Shown piece by piece: positions 26,186-34,254 of a stretch of DNA of 64,000 nt (positions are counted from its first letter, which is position 1; the number at the start of each line of letters is the position of its first letter). A program made the translations under genes and the position numbers. The DNA is from Longimicrobiales bacterium (lineage in GTDB: Bacteria; Gemmatimonadota; Gemmatimonadetes; Longimicrobiales; Gaopeijiaceae): contig JAQWPM010000012.1 of the NCBI GenBank assembly GCA_029245345.1, positions 124,001 through 188,000 on the forward strand, written 5' to 3'. The notes below the pieces were generated by a model. It had not been told where the DNA came from. It made no database searches and saw only the letters and a program-made list of their open reading frames with translations.

Positions 26186-26602
26186 GTGGCAACCTCCCTT
26201 CCCCTCTTGTACGACTGTCACAACTGTCCGTCGTACTGCTGCACATACTCACGAATCGAGGTCACGGTTCGTGATGTGACACGTCTCGCGCGTCATTTTG
26301 GCGTCACAGAGTCTGAGGCACGAGAACGCTACACCAAGAAGGGCTGGGACGAGGGAGAACGCGTACTCAAGCATCAAAAGGACGAGGTATACGGGAGCGC
26401 CTGCAACCTGCTGGACCTCAAGACGCGGCTCTGCACGGTGCACAAGTCACGGCCCGAGGTGTGCCGTGGCCATCCCGCAGGGACGACGTGTGGGTACTAC
26501 GTCTTCCTAATGTCAGAGCGGGCGGACCACGACGATCCCGATGCCGTTGCCCGCGCGTACAACGTCCCGGGTGAATGGCCTGAGCTGGAGGCGGGGGACT
26601 AA
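26186..26602 (+). CDS. YkgJ-family cysteine-cluster protein
   Basis: The 138-residue protein opens with YDCHNCPSYCCTYSRIEVTV, a CxxCxxxCC metal-binding start, and has later cysteines in GSACNLLDLKTRLCTVHKSRPEVCRGHPAGTTCGYY. This matches the YkgJ/UPF0153 Fe-S or zinc cluster family, of unsettled function. I prefer GTG 26186, which puts the cysteine cluster near the N-terminus. ATG 26102 is in frame but adds 28 residues without family features. It overlaps no other gene and is closed by a strong hairpin terminator. Confidence 0.75.
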   Translation: MATSLPLLYDCHNCPSYCCTYSRIEVTVRDVTRLARHFGVTESEARERYTKKGWDEGERVLKHQKDEVYGSACNLLDLKTRLCTVHKSRPEVCRGHPAGTTCGYYVFLMSERADHDDPDAVARAYNVPGEWPELEAGD

Positions 26603-26627
26603 TCGAGGCCGCCGTCAGCTGGAAAGA

Positions 26628-26672
26628 AAGAAAAGAGGCCCGCGGGGAATCCCGCGGGCCTCTCTTTTCTTT
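26628..26672. terminator. Strong hairpin terminator after the YkgJ gene
   Basis: A 12-base GC-rich stem pairs 26635-26646 with 26651-26662 around a GAAT loop, flanked by A-rich (26623-26634) and T-rich (26663-26672) runs. The flanks let it work in both directions, for the YkgJ gene on plus and for the relic cluster on minus. Confidence 0.88.
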
Positions 26673-26703
26673 AGCCGCCTAATCGACGACGGAGCGAGAC
26701 GAC

Positions 26704-26893
26704 TCAGGTCGCGACGTCGAAACCCGATTCTTCGAGTGAGTGCATCTGCGCTTGATCTTCACTGACGGCCTGAGCACCGAAGAGATGGATCGAGCGGTCA
26801 GCCATGTGCGCATACCGCGGATCGTGTGTGACCATGCAGATCGGGGCGCCCTCTTTTGTGGAGTTCCAGCAACAGTTCCATGACCGGGTGCCC
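26704..26893 (-). pseudogene. C-terminal relic of a MacB/LolD-type ABC ATPase
   Basis: The minus strand reads PVMELLLELHK in one frame and then, shifted, EGAPICMVTHDPRYAHMADRS and IHLFGAQAVSEDQAQM up to a TGA at 26706-26704. This is the H-loop region and tail of exporter-type ABC ATPases (family pattern MVTHDPRYA-x-MA-R). The Walker A, signature motif and Walker B parts are absent and the frame is broken once. It sits downstream of the MarR gene, so an exporter operon once regulated by MarR is likely. Confidence 0.75.
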
Positions 26894-26976
26894 TTCCTTC
26901 GATTCCGAGTTTCTTGGGGAACGGAGTCGCTGAGTATCCGGACGTCACCATCCGCATCTCCTGCTGAGTGGCGTTC

Positions 26977-27447
26977 TTATGGATCCGATAGCGCGTCGAC
27001 GTGTTCGCGGCCGCTTCGGGTCAGAGCGTCGGCGGCTTCCGCGAGCAAGCCCAGTCCACGAAGAGCGAGTCGGCGCGATTCCGGATCGAGATGCTGAAGC
27101 ATCCGATGTACACGATCCGGGTCCAAGTCGGCCAGCCCCTCACGCATCCGCTCCCCGTGGTCTGTGAGCAGGACATTCATCACGCGCCGATCGGCAGCGT
27201 CCCTCTCCCGGAAAATGAAACCACCCACCTCGAGCCGTGACAGAGTCAGGGACATGGTGGACGCGGTGACCCCCAGGTGTTCTGCCAGTTCACCGACCAT
27301 CACCGGGTCTTTCGTGTCGAGGTGCCTCAGAATGCCCGCCTGATGTGCGGTAAGGCGCTTCCCCGACTCAGGGTCAGCCACGTGGCGCATCCGGCACGCA
27401 GATCGGATCCGTGGATAGGCGCTCAAGAAGGTATGGATGTCAGACAT
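26977..27447 (-). CDS. MarR-family transcriptional regulator
   Basis: The 156-residue protein contains the winged-helix core: LTAHQAGILRHLDTKDPVMVGELAEHLGVTASTMSLTLSRLEVGGFIFRERDAADRRVMNVLLTDHGERM. The wing D-R-R is intact, and there are helical dimerisation segments on both sides. It probably represses its own promoter and a neighbouring exporter operon, as MarR regulators do. Both neighbouring ABC genes are now relics, so the regulator may be orphaned. An inverted repeat and promoter-like elements lie 55-71 bases upstream. Confidence 0.88.
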   Translation of the reverse strand: MSDIHTFLSAYPRIRSACRMRHVADPESGKRLTAHQAGILRHLDTKDPVMVGELAEHLGVTASTMSLTLSRLEVGGFIFRERDAADRRVMNVLLTDHGERMREGLADLDPDRVHRMLQHLDPESRRLALRGLGLLAEAADALTRSGREHVDALSDP

Positions 27448-27483
27448 TTACAGAAAAACACCGAAAATATGAAAACCGTGATA

Positions 27484-27518
27484 CCTATAGAGTAATATAT
27501 TTTGATTCGTCAAATCAA
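27484..27518 (-). promoter_or_regulatory. Candidate MarR promoter overlapped by inverted-repeat operator
   Basis: Reading toward the MarR gene, a TTGACG -35 element (27513-27508) and a TATAGG -10 element (27489-27484) are separated by 18 bases in a strongly AT-rich stretch. A 6-base inverted repeat, TTGATT (27502-27507) and AATCAA (27513-27518), spaced by 5 bases, overlaps the -35 element. The arrangement fits autorepression by the MarR product, but binding is inferred. Confidence 0.5.
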
Positions 27519-27603
27519 TAGTCTTGTCACACACAATGACATGGATCTGTACATTTTGGGATTCCTGCGGGGTTTTTCGAGCTGATCGCTACCGAAAGCG
27601 CCG

Positions 27604-27834
27604 TCAGCGGCCTCCTCGCCAGCGTTTCATGAACCGCCTGGAAGCGCCTTTCTTGATCGGCTCGCCGTGCGTGAAGCAAGCGACACCAAAGTCGGGGGAG
27701 GCAAGCTTCTTCAAGCTCATCACGGCCTGACCGAAGTGCTCGTTGAGCGGCATCTCCCGGATTCCCCCAGCAATCTTCGCGGCCCAGTCCGTCCTACCGG
27801 CGTCGACTAGGCCCCCCATCATCGCCACCATCAA
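27604..27834 (-). pseudogene. Probable C-terminal relic of a metallo-beta-lactamase-fold hydrolase
   Basis: The 76-codon frame ends LKKLASPDFGVACFTHGEPI and KKGASRRFMKRWRGGR. This matches the end of MBL-fold hydrolases (pattern VACFGHGEPI, then a basic helix). Upstream in the same frame there is no HxHxDH metal motif, and the frame opens only from about 27834. It lies between the MarR gene and the permease relic. The match is short. Confidence 0.45.
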
Positions 27835-28012
27835 TCACGAACGCCTTCGTCCCCGGGAGGGATCTCTGGCAAAGGCCGTTTTTGATCTTGAATTTGGACG
27901 CGAGCTTGTCGCGGAGCGAGGCGTCGCCAGCCGCCATAGATGACTAAACAAGGGGCCCGACGCCAATGCCAGAGCCCTTTCCCTGATCCAGAGTCCGGTC
28001 TCGATCAGGCCA

Positions 28013-28530
28013 TCAATCGGAGCGGAGAGCCGTCTGGGGACTCACCGTGCTGGCCCCGGCGGGCTGGGAAGGCCAGGGCCACCCCCACCGTCAGGACAGC
28101 CGTCGCCGTCACTTAGGTGAGCGGGTCTCTCAGAGTCACCCCATAAAGCAAGCTCAAAAACACCTGCGCCGTAGCGAGCGCACTCAGCACGCCAATTGCG
28201 AACGAAAGCAGTATCAGAGCCAGGCCCTGGCCCACAACGATCTTTGCGATCGTGCCCTCTTCTGCATCCAGCGCCATTCGAATCCCGATCTCCTGTGTCC
28301 CCTGAGCCACCGAATACGACAGCACTCCGTATATGCCGACTACGGCAAGGAAGAGCGCCGCGGCAGGCGCCGAGCTCTTCGAAGGCCCGGCTCTATTCGC
28401 GGAAGTCAGCATATTCCGGCCAGGACGAGGGACATTCGTTGAGTCCCATGGTGGAAAACTGACTCCACACTACGGCCAGCCGATCAGGCTCTGGGAATGG
28501 GAACGGACGAAGGGGAGACTGCCAGGTCGT
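28013..28530 (-). pseudogene. Relic of an FtsX-domain ABC permease (ADOP type)
   Basis: Two ends of a long permease survive. From about 28530 the frame reads SPLRPFPFPEPDRLAVVWSQ and PSSWPEYADFRE, then TAG, then SRAFEELGA, so a Gln codon seems to have become amber. It then jumps to ALFLAVVGIYGVLSYSVAQG, TQEIGIRMALDAEEGTIAKI and LLYGVTLRDPLT, which is the last FtsX domain. After a stop and a frame change it ends ASTVSPQTALRSD and TGA (28015-28013). Several hundred residues between the ends are deleted. The intact family is about 800 residues. Confidence 0.85.
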
Positions 28531-28651
28531 TGGACGCCCCAGCAGACCCAAAGATTCAGACGGACCATCCAGGGTCTCGACGCACGATAGGAAACAGGCG
28601 AGCCACCACATAGCTTTTGCGCGCCGACTCATCTCAACAAGCCGCGCCTCG

Positions 28652-29419
28652 ATGGAATGGATCAACAGCCCTGAAGCCTGGGTCGCTTTGTTCACCCTCA
28701 CGATCCTAGAGATCGTGCTGGGGATCGACAACATCATCTTCATCGCGATCCTGGCCGATCGTGTGGAGAAAGACTCTCGAGCCAAGGCTCGACAAATCGG
28801 CCTCACACTCGCGATCGGGACCCGAATTCTCCTGCTGTTCTCCATCACGTGGATCATGCAGCTCACGAGCGAACTCTTCGCGCTCTTCGATCACAGCTTT
28901 TCTGGTCGCGACCTGATTCTCATTGCGGGTGGCATGTTCCTCCTCTTCAAGTCCACCCGTGAGATCCATCACAAGCTCGAGGGTGATGAAGCGAGTCAGG
29001 ATACGTCCCGTGGCGCTGCAGCATTGGGAGCCGTCATCGTTCAGATCGCTCTCCTCGACATCGTCTTTTCGTTGGACTCCGTCATCACGGCTGTCGGTGT
29101 AGCTGACGACATCCAGGTGATGGTCCTCGCGGTTCTGATCGCAGGCGGCTTCATGATTTGGGCCGCAAGCCCCGTGAGTCGCTTCGTCAGTCAGCACCCC
29201 ACTGTGAAAGTGCTCGCGCTGTCCTTCCTACTCCTGATCGGAATGTCCCTTGTCGCAGAAGGCATGGGGACCCACTTCCCGAAGGGGTACGTCTACTTCG
29301 CCATGGGTTTCTCGGTCTTCGTGGAGGTGCTCAACCTGTGCGTGAAGGGCACACAGGCACCGGTGCACCTGCGCGGGCCGACCCTCGAGGAAGCCGAGGC
29401 GCTGTCCAGCGACGACTAA
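28652..29419 (+). CDS. TerC-family integral membrane protein
   Basis: The 255-residue protein is hydrophobic with about seven spans. It carries the TerC signatures EIVLGIDNIIFIAILADRV near the N-terminus and LDIVFSLDSVITAVGVADD in the middle, each with acidic residues inside a helix. TerC proteins are linked to Mn2+ export and metallation of secreted proteins in other bacteria. It stands alone between relics and a convergent sulfocyanin-like gene, and has its own terminator. Confidence 0.92.
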   Translation: MEWINSPEAWVALFTLTILEIVLGIDNIIFIAILADRVEKDSRAKARQIGLTLAIGTRILLLFSITWIMQLTSELFALFDHSFSGRDLILIAGGMFLLFKSTREIHHKLEGDEASQDTSRGAAALGAVIVQIALLDIVFSLDSVITAVGVADDIQVMVLAVLIAGGFMIWAASPVSRFVSQHPTVKVLALSFLLLIGMSLVAEGMGTHFPKGYVYFAMGFSVFVEVLNLCVKGTQAPVHLRGPTLEEAEALSSDD

Positions 29420-29436
29420 GCGTCTCACCGGATCCA

Positions 29437-29480
29437 CAAAAAAGCGCCGCCCCGAAGAAATCGGAGCGGCGCTTCTTTGT
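29437..29480. terminator. Bidirectional terminator between terC-like and sulfocyanin-like genes
   Basis: The stem pairs 29442-29450 with 29466-29474 and extends through CCGA/TCGG. An A-run lies on the left and CTTTGTG on the right, so it can end both convergent transcripts. Confidence 0.8.
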
Positions 29481-29517
29481 GTCTTACTGCTGTGCTCTAC
29501 TGCGGGACGTTCCGCGC

Positions 29518-30114
29518 CTACATCGTGCTCTGGACGCCGGCCGAGCCGTCAGCCGAGACGACGAAGTAAATCCACATGCCCGTGGTACCGTGACCAGGGA
29601 TGTAGCAGACCAACGTGTAGGTGCCAGCGGCATCCGCCGTGAACGTGACCGTTTCAGTCTCGCCCGGCATGGTGCCATCGATCATCGACGTCGGGTTTTC
29701 AGTGACCGCACCCGTGAAGACAGGCGTTGGGTCGAGCATCGCACCAAACGACGACGCCTCCGCAGAGACCCCAACGCTGTGCGCCATGGCTGGATCTTTG
29801 TTGACCAGGTCGATTGTTACCGTGTAACCCACTGGAACAGTGATGGCCATGCTGCCTTTGGTGGCACCATTGTAGTTCCAATAGTTGTTGGCATTGGTCG
29901 CACCGGCGGTCAGGACGATGTGAGCAACCTGTGCATCCGCATCCACAGCGAACCACTCAGGAGTGGTCATTTCACCGCCGGGGAGCTTTGCTGTCGGAGC
30001 AGCCGCTTCCGCGGGCTCCGCGGAGGCGCTACTGGCAGCGCCGCTCTCGGCCGGCTCGCCACCACCACACGCGGCGAAAACGGCAAGAGCCGAGAGGATC
30101 GAAAAACGCTTCAT
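29518..30114 (-). CDS. Sulfocyanin-like cupredoxin lipoprotein
   Basis: The 198-residue protein has a lipoprotein signal (FSILSALAVFAAC) and an Ala/Glu-rich linker. The cupredoxin domain follows: NNYWNYNGATKGSMAITVPV, TIDLVNKDPAMAHSVGV (first copper His), and CYIPGHGTTGMWIYFVV, with Cys, His and Met ligands. The pattern matches the sulfocyanin group of blue copper proteins, which carry electrons near terminal oxidases in some archaea. Here no oxidase gene is near, so a general outer-face electron carrier role is inferred. Confidence 0.85.
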   Translation of the reverse strand: MKRFSILSALAVFAACGGGEPAESGAASSASAEPAEAAAPTAKLPGGEMTTPEWFAVDADAQVAHIVLTAGATNANNYWNYNGATKGSMAITVPVGYTVTIDLVNKDPAMAHSVGVSAEASSFGAMLDPTPVFTGAVTENPTSMIDGTMPGETETVTFTADAAGTYTLVCYIPGHGTTGMWIYFVVSADGSAGVQSTM

Positions 30115-30246
30115 CTAAGGCATTCCTGTCTGAGTTAGAAGCCCGCAGCCGTCCGGTGGACCGCAGCGGGAGCAGAAATGTAATTCGTTCGATCCCAACG
30201 GGAATCCGGGAAATAGCCTACAAGCACGTGGGGAATATCACGACTA

Positions 30247-30282
30247 AGAAAAGCCCGGCCGCCCAACGGGCGATCGGGCCTT
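30247..30282 (-). terminator. Terminator-like hairpin after a small minus-strand gene
   Basis: Paired arms around 30251-30257 and 30275-30281, with a second inner pair (CGCCC/GGGCG), are followed on the minus strand by CTTTTCTTAG. It lies 47 bases past the small gene ending at 30329, which supports transcription of that gene. Confidence 0.6.
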
Positions 30283-30328
30283 CGATACTGTGGCTCCACA
30301 CCGTCCCTGTCAGTGCAAACCCCCTAGC

Positions 30329-30475
30329 TCAGGGCCCTGCAGCGCTGAGAGCATGCTCCATGGGTCGCATGTCCTCCGCCACTCTACGAAATAACTGAGC
30401 GATCCGGAAATCACCCTTTCCCTCTGCTCGGACTGCCGCCCTCAGCAGAAATCGGATCCGCCCTTCCACGTTCAT
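30329..30475 (-). CDS. Small basic amphipathic protein, unknown function
   Basis: The predicted 48-residue product reads MNVEGRIRFLLRAAVRAEGK and then GDFRIAQLFRRVAEDMRPME, an amphipathic helix rich in Arg and Leu, ending HALSAAGP. Three consecutive ATG codons (30481, 30478, 30475) follow GAGAGGGG; I chose the third for spacing. A terminator-like hairpin lies downstream. The family is not recognised and a chance frame cannot be excluded. Confidence 0.45.
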   Translation of the reverse strand: MNVEGRIRFLLRAAVRAEGKGDFRIAQLFRRVAEDMRPMEHALSAAGP

Positions 30476-30608
30476 CATCATCCCCTCTCGGTCCGAAGCC
30501 CCAGTTCTCCCCAACCACCCATCGTCCACACCCACGAACCTTGCGTGTACCTGTATCACCGGCCTGCATGACTTGAGACGTTGTGACGGCTTGGGACGTT
30601 GCCTCAGG

Positions 30609-32312
30609 CTAACGGCGCCACTCCGTCCATCCGGGTCCACGGACTGGCACCCCTGGCATGGCTCCGGTGTGACGGCCTCTGTTTACGACCTCTATCCCAT
30701 TTACAAATACATGCTCGATACCGGTCGACAATTGGTGGGGCTCATCATACGTCGCACGATCTCCGACGGTCTCCGGATCGAAGACGACCACGTCTGCGAA
30801 GAAGCCTTCCTTGAGCAGTCCGCGGTCCTTGATGTGAAGTCGGGTGGCCACCGCAGACGACATTTTTCGGACGGCTTCCTCGAGCGTAGTCGCGCCCTCT
30901 TCTCGGACATACTTCCCGAGGATACGCGTGAATGTGCCATACGCCCGCGGGTGTGAGAGGCCTGTAGCGGTCTCCGGATCGATCCCGCCAGCATCCGTCC
31001 CAAACTTCATCCACGACTGACCGATCTGCATCGCGACGTTTTCTTCGCTCATCATGAAGTAGATCGTGCCAATTCTCTGCCGTTCGTCTAAGACCAAATC
31101 AAACGCGGTCTCGATCCAGTCCTTCCCGACCTCCGCTGCCACATCAGCGAGGTATCGGCCCATGTACTTGCGATTCTCGGCCTTGTTGAATCCGAGGAGC
31201 AGGACTCCCTCTGGAGTGGAGAGAGAGCACAGGTTCTCCCAGTCCTCCGTCTGGTTCTCGATCTCGGCGCGAATCCGGCCACGCATGTCGGCGTCCGCGA
31301 GGTTGTCGAAGAGCTTCCCATCTGCCGACGCCCAAGGGGGGAAACACGCGGTTAGACCCGTGCCACCGGCGGTGTACGGATACATGTTCGCTTGAATATC
31401 GACGCCGGCCGCACGAGCCGAGTCGATCTTGGCCACAGCCTGTGCGGCCTTGTGCCAATTCCGCTGGCCGCCCGCCTTGAGGTGGTAGATCTCGACCGGC
31501 ACCCCAGCCTCGGTCCCGATCTTGATCGCCTCATCGATGGCCTCGAGGAAATTGTCCGCCTCCGAACGCATGTGTGTGATGTACACGCCGCCGTAGGGTG
31601 CCGCCGCACTGTTGATCGCGATTAACTCTTCGGTGGAAGCGAAGTTTCCGGGAGGATAAATGAGTGCCGACCCGATTCCGAACGCACCGTCTTCCATGGA
31701 CTGACGGACTGCGTCCTGCATCGCGCTCACTTCGGGTCCCCCCGCCTTACCCATGGCCTCGCCCATACCAAGCACGCGGATCGTGGTCGCGCCGACGAAA
31801 GAGCCAAAGTTCACGCTCCCGCCGTGGGCTTCCATCGCGCTCATCCAATCTCCGAACGTCTCAAAGACCGAGCGACCAACAGCTCCGCCGGCGGCGGAAA
31901 GCATGGCAGCACTAGCAGGTCCATTCGTCGTGGACTCGCCCATGATCTCTGTGGTCACCCCCATGGTGACCTTGGAAACGACCCGGCCATCTCCGTTGCC
32001 CAAGAAGTTGAATCGTGAATGGCTTTGAATGTCGATGAAGCCGGGAGCCACTACCAAGCCCGTCGCATCGACCCGCCGGTTCGCCGGTTCTTCGGAGAGC
32101 ATGCCCGGGGGAGTAATCGCAGCGACGCGATCTCCGCGGAGCCCGACATCCGCCGGAAACGACGCATTCCCGGTTCCGTCCACGATGGTACCACCTGAGA
32201 TCACGACATCGAACGGCGAAGACGTCGGCTGGGGCAGGACGCCAGAGGGAGCACCCCCGCATCCAAATAAGAAGAGACCGAAAAGGAACGGAGCAAATAA
32301 GTGGCGATTCAC
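30609..32312 (-). CDS. D-aminoacylase-like amidohydrolase lipoprotein with altered HxH
   Basis: The 567-residue protein starts at GTG 32312 with GGAGG 5 bases upstream. It has a lipoprotein signal peptide (FAPFLFGLFLFGC). The D-aminoacylase layout is present: FDVVISGGTIVDGTGNASFP, QGVT-like MGVTTEIMGESTTNG, EIYHLKAGGQRNWHKA, MSEENV and FADVVVFDPETV. The metal motif reads PGFIDIQSHSRF, so the first His of HxH is Gln (CAA). Activity may differ from the canonical enzyme at 13232-14953. It lies apart from other enzymes of the pathway. Confidence 0.85.
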   Translation of the reverse strand: MNRHLFAPFLFGLFLFGCGGAPSGVLPQPTSSPFDVVISGGTIVDGTGNASFPADVGLRGDRVAAITPPGMLSEEPANRRVDATGLVVAPGFIDIQSHSRFNFLGNGDGRVVSKVTMGVTTEIMGESTTNGPASAAMLSAAGGAVGRSVFETFGDWMSAMEAHGGSVNFGSFVGATTIRVLGMGEAMGKAGGPEVSAMQDAVRQSMEDGAFGIGSALIYPPGNFASTEELIAINSAAAPYGGVYITHMRSEADNFLEAIDEAIKIGTEAGVPVEIYHLKAGGQRNWHKAAQAVAKIDSARAAGVDIQANMYPYTAGGTGLTACFPPWASADGKLFDNLADADMRGRIRAEIENQTEDWENLCSLSTPEGVLLLGFNKAENRKYMGRYLADVAAEVGKDWIETAFDLVLDERQRIGTIYFMMSEENVAMQIGQSWMKFGTDAGGIDPETATGLSHPRAYGTFTRILGKYVREEGATTLEEAVRKMSSAVATRLHIKDRGLLKEGFFADVVVFDPETVGDRATYDEPHQLSTGIEHVFVNGIEVVNRGRHTGAMPGVPVRGPGWTEWRR

Positions 32313-32452
32313 GAGAGCCTCCGGGCAATTGGCGCGCGGCCAAGCGGCCGGCCTATAACCGACCAATACCTACGGGAGGAGTGTTACGTCAAACTGCCGT
32401 GGGCTTCCTATTGGTTGGCTGCAGCTCTGAACCGATCGAGGTACTCAGTGAG

Positions 32453-32690
32453 TTAGGTCAATTCGGACGGTTCCAGCGCTACGCCGAGACTGTCGTCCAC
32501 GGCATTCAAGATGTCATCGAGTGAGTCGAGCAGGCCTAGTCCCTCCTGCGTAACTCGACACCACACACGGCGCCGGTCTTCTGTGCAACGCTTGCGAACG
32601 ACCCAACCTCGCTTCTCCATCCAATCAATCAGGCGGGTGACGCCAGGCGTCCGTTCGATCATCCGCTCGCCGATCATCCCTGATACGTGT
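32453..32690 (-). pseudogene. C-terminal relic of a MarR-family regulator
   Basis: The frame reads GERMIERTPGVTRLIDWMEKR and GWVVRKRCTEDRRRVWCRVT, then QEGLGLLDSLDDILNAVDDS and a stop. This is the recognition helix, wing (D-R-R) and last dimerisation helix of a MarR protein. The N-terminal half is missing, and upstream bases (32691-32983) show no matching frame or other recognisable gene. Confidence 0.65.
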
Positions 32691-32983
32691 CGGCGGCCGA
32701 CACCATGGCCTTTGAAACGCCCAAACCATGTCCATCGCTCCTTATGAAGTGAAAATCTTCTCGGTCATCACGCATGAGCCACGTGAGATCGATCTGACTA
32801 CTTACGGAGCATCCTGAACTCCGGGACACACTCCGCCACCGCGCGAGCGCGGCGATAAATACTCCGGCAGTACGACAGAACGCCGCCTGACTCAACCATC
32901 TCGACACTCCAAAGTGATCGCCTTCCGGCACATTCCACTTTAAGATGTGCCGAGCAACCCGATCGTCCAGAAGGAGTCGGATC

Positions 32984-33922
32984 ATGAAGCGTGTCCTGTT
33001 GTTCGCCGCCGCCGCTCTCGTCCTCACACCGTGCGGTACAGAAGCCCAACACACAGGGCTACCCGAGATCGTGAAGGTGAAGAACTACCTCCCACACATG
33101 ACTCGTCCCGAGGTGGAAGATCTCCTAACTCGAAGTGACATGGTGCTGATCCCCGTCGCTTCTCTTGAGCAACATGGGACGCACCTGCCCATTGGCACCG
33201 ACTACCTCAACGGTGTGGAACGAGCAAAACTCATCGCGCAACGTGTGGACATTTTGGTGGCGCCCATAATGATGCCGGGGCAGTCACCCTATCACATGGG
33301 GTTCGCCGGCACGGTGACGCTGCCTTCTGAGCTGATCCAAGAGGTCTACGTCGAGGCAGCGAAGAGCCTGATACAGCATGGGTTCAAGCGCTTTTTGTTC
33401 ATGAACGCCCACGGCGGAAACCGCGCAATCACGACATTCATCGTGGATCGTATCAACCAAGAGACCGCAGGGATCGCGGTGAGCCTGGACGCCGTAACGG
33501 GTCCCTTCAGAGACCGCACAGTCAGCCGAGACCTACCGCTTCCGGCCGAGCCCATGTTCGATCGGCACGGGGGCACGCCAGAAACATCAAGCTCACTCTA
33601 CATGATTCCTCAACTCGTCGACCTCGACGCTGCATACGCAGCCGAGCTCACACTTCCGCCACACATGGAAGAGATGCTGCCAGAAGTGGTCGCCGGAGAT
33701 GCGACGGCGCTCGCGGTATTCCTTGCCGAAGGCCTCAAGGACGAAGCGACCGGCAAGGGGACCTCTTCCGTGGAGATGTCGAGCACAGGGGTATGGGGCG
33801 TCAGAGACCCCGCAGAAGCCACGCTCGAGCGCGGGCGCGTGGGGACCGAGGCAGGCGTAGCCGCAGCCGTCGCGTTTATCGAGCGCTGGAATGAGCTGCG
33901 ACCGCCGGGGACGGGTCGCTAG
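32984..33922 (+). CDS. Secreted creatininase-family amidohydrolase
   Basis: The 312-residue protein begins with a signal peptide (VLLFAAAALVLTPCGTEAQ). The creatininase metal ligands are present: SLEQHGTHLPIGTDY (Glu, His, Asp), FMNAHGGNRAITTF and DRHGGTPETSSSLYM. Creatininase-family enzymes open small cyclic amides, though many bacterial members have unknown substrates. A secreted form fits extracellular scavenging. ATG 32984 has AAGGAG 9 bases upstream. Confidence 0.88.
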   Translation: MKRVLLFAAAALVLTPCGTEAQHTGLPEIVKVKNYLPHMTRPEVEDLLTRSDMVLIPVASLEQHGTHLPIGTDYLNGVERAKLIAQRVDILVAPIMMPGQSPYHMGFAGTVTLPSELIQEVYVEAAKSLIQHGFKRFLFMNAHGGNRAITTFIVDRINQETAGIAVSLDAVTGPFRDRTVSRDLPLPAEPMFDRHGGTPETSSSLYMIPQLVDLDAAYAAELTLPPHMEEMLPEVVAGDATALAVFLAEGLKDEATGKGTSSVEMSSTGVWGVRDPAEATLERGRVGTEAGVAAAVAFIERWNELRPPGTGR

Positions 33923-33953
33923 AGATCACGTGGGCCCGCTCAGGCCCCAACCG

Positions 33954-34153
33954 CTAAAACTCGAGGGTGATTCCCACAGCGGTGATGATTCCTACGGAGA
34001 CGGCAACCTTCATGGCTATTGCGGCCGTGCGGGCGAGTAGCACACCCCATCGCAATCACGACGATCAACCACAGGCCGGGGCAGGCCCAGGGGTATCAGC
34101 GCGAGGCACGCGAGCATCGCGAGAACGGCCAGGATAGAGATGAGAATGGCCAT
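33954..34153 (-). pseudogene. Relic of a DUF456 membrane protein
   Basis: The first frame reads MAILISILAVLAMLACLALI and PLGLP. Then the frame shifts to LWLIVVIAMG and again to VLLARTAAIAMKVAVSVGII with TAVGITLEF and a TAG. Joined, these make the first three spans of DUF456 proteins (PLGLPG motif). Two frameshifts and early truncation make it non-functional. Confidence 0.65.
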
Positions 34154-34254
34154 GGTCACCTACCCTACGAAGTGACGACAGGAAAGGTCCAGGGTGGAAT
34201 GCCGGGCCTGCGGCTCCTACCTTCGTGATCATTCCGGAGCCCATGGAGCTGAAG

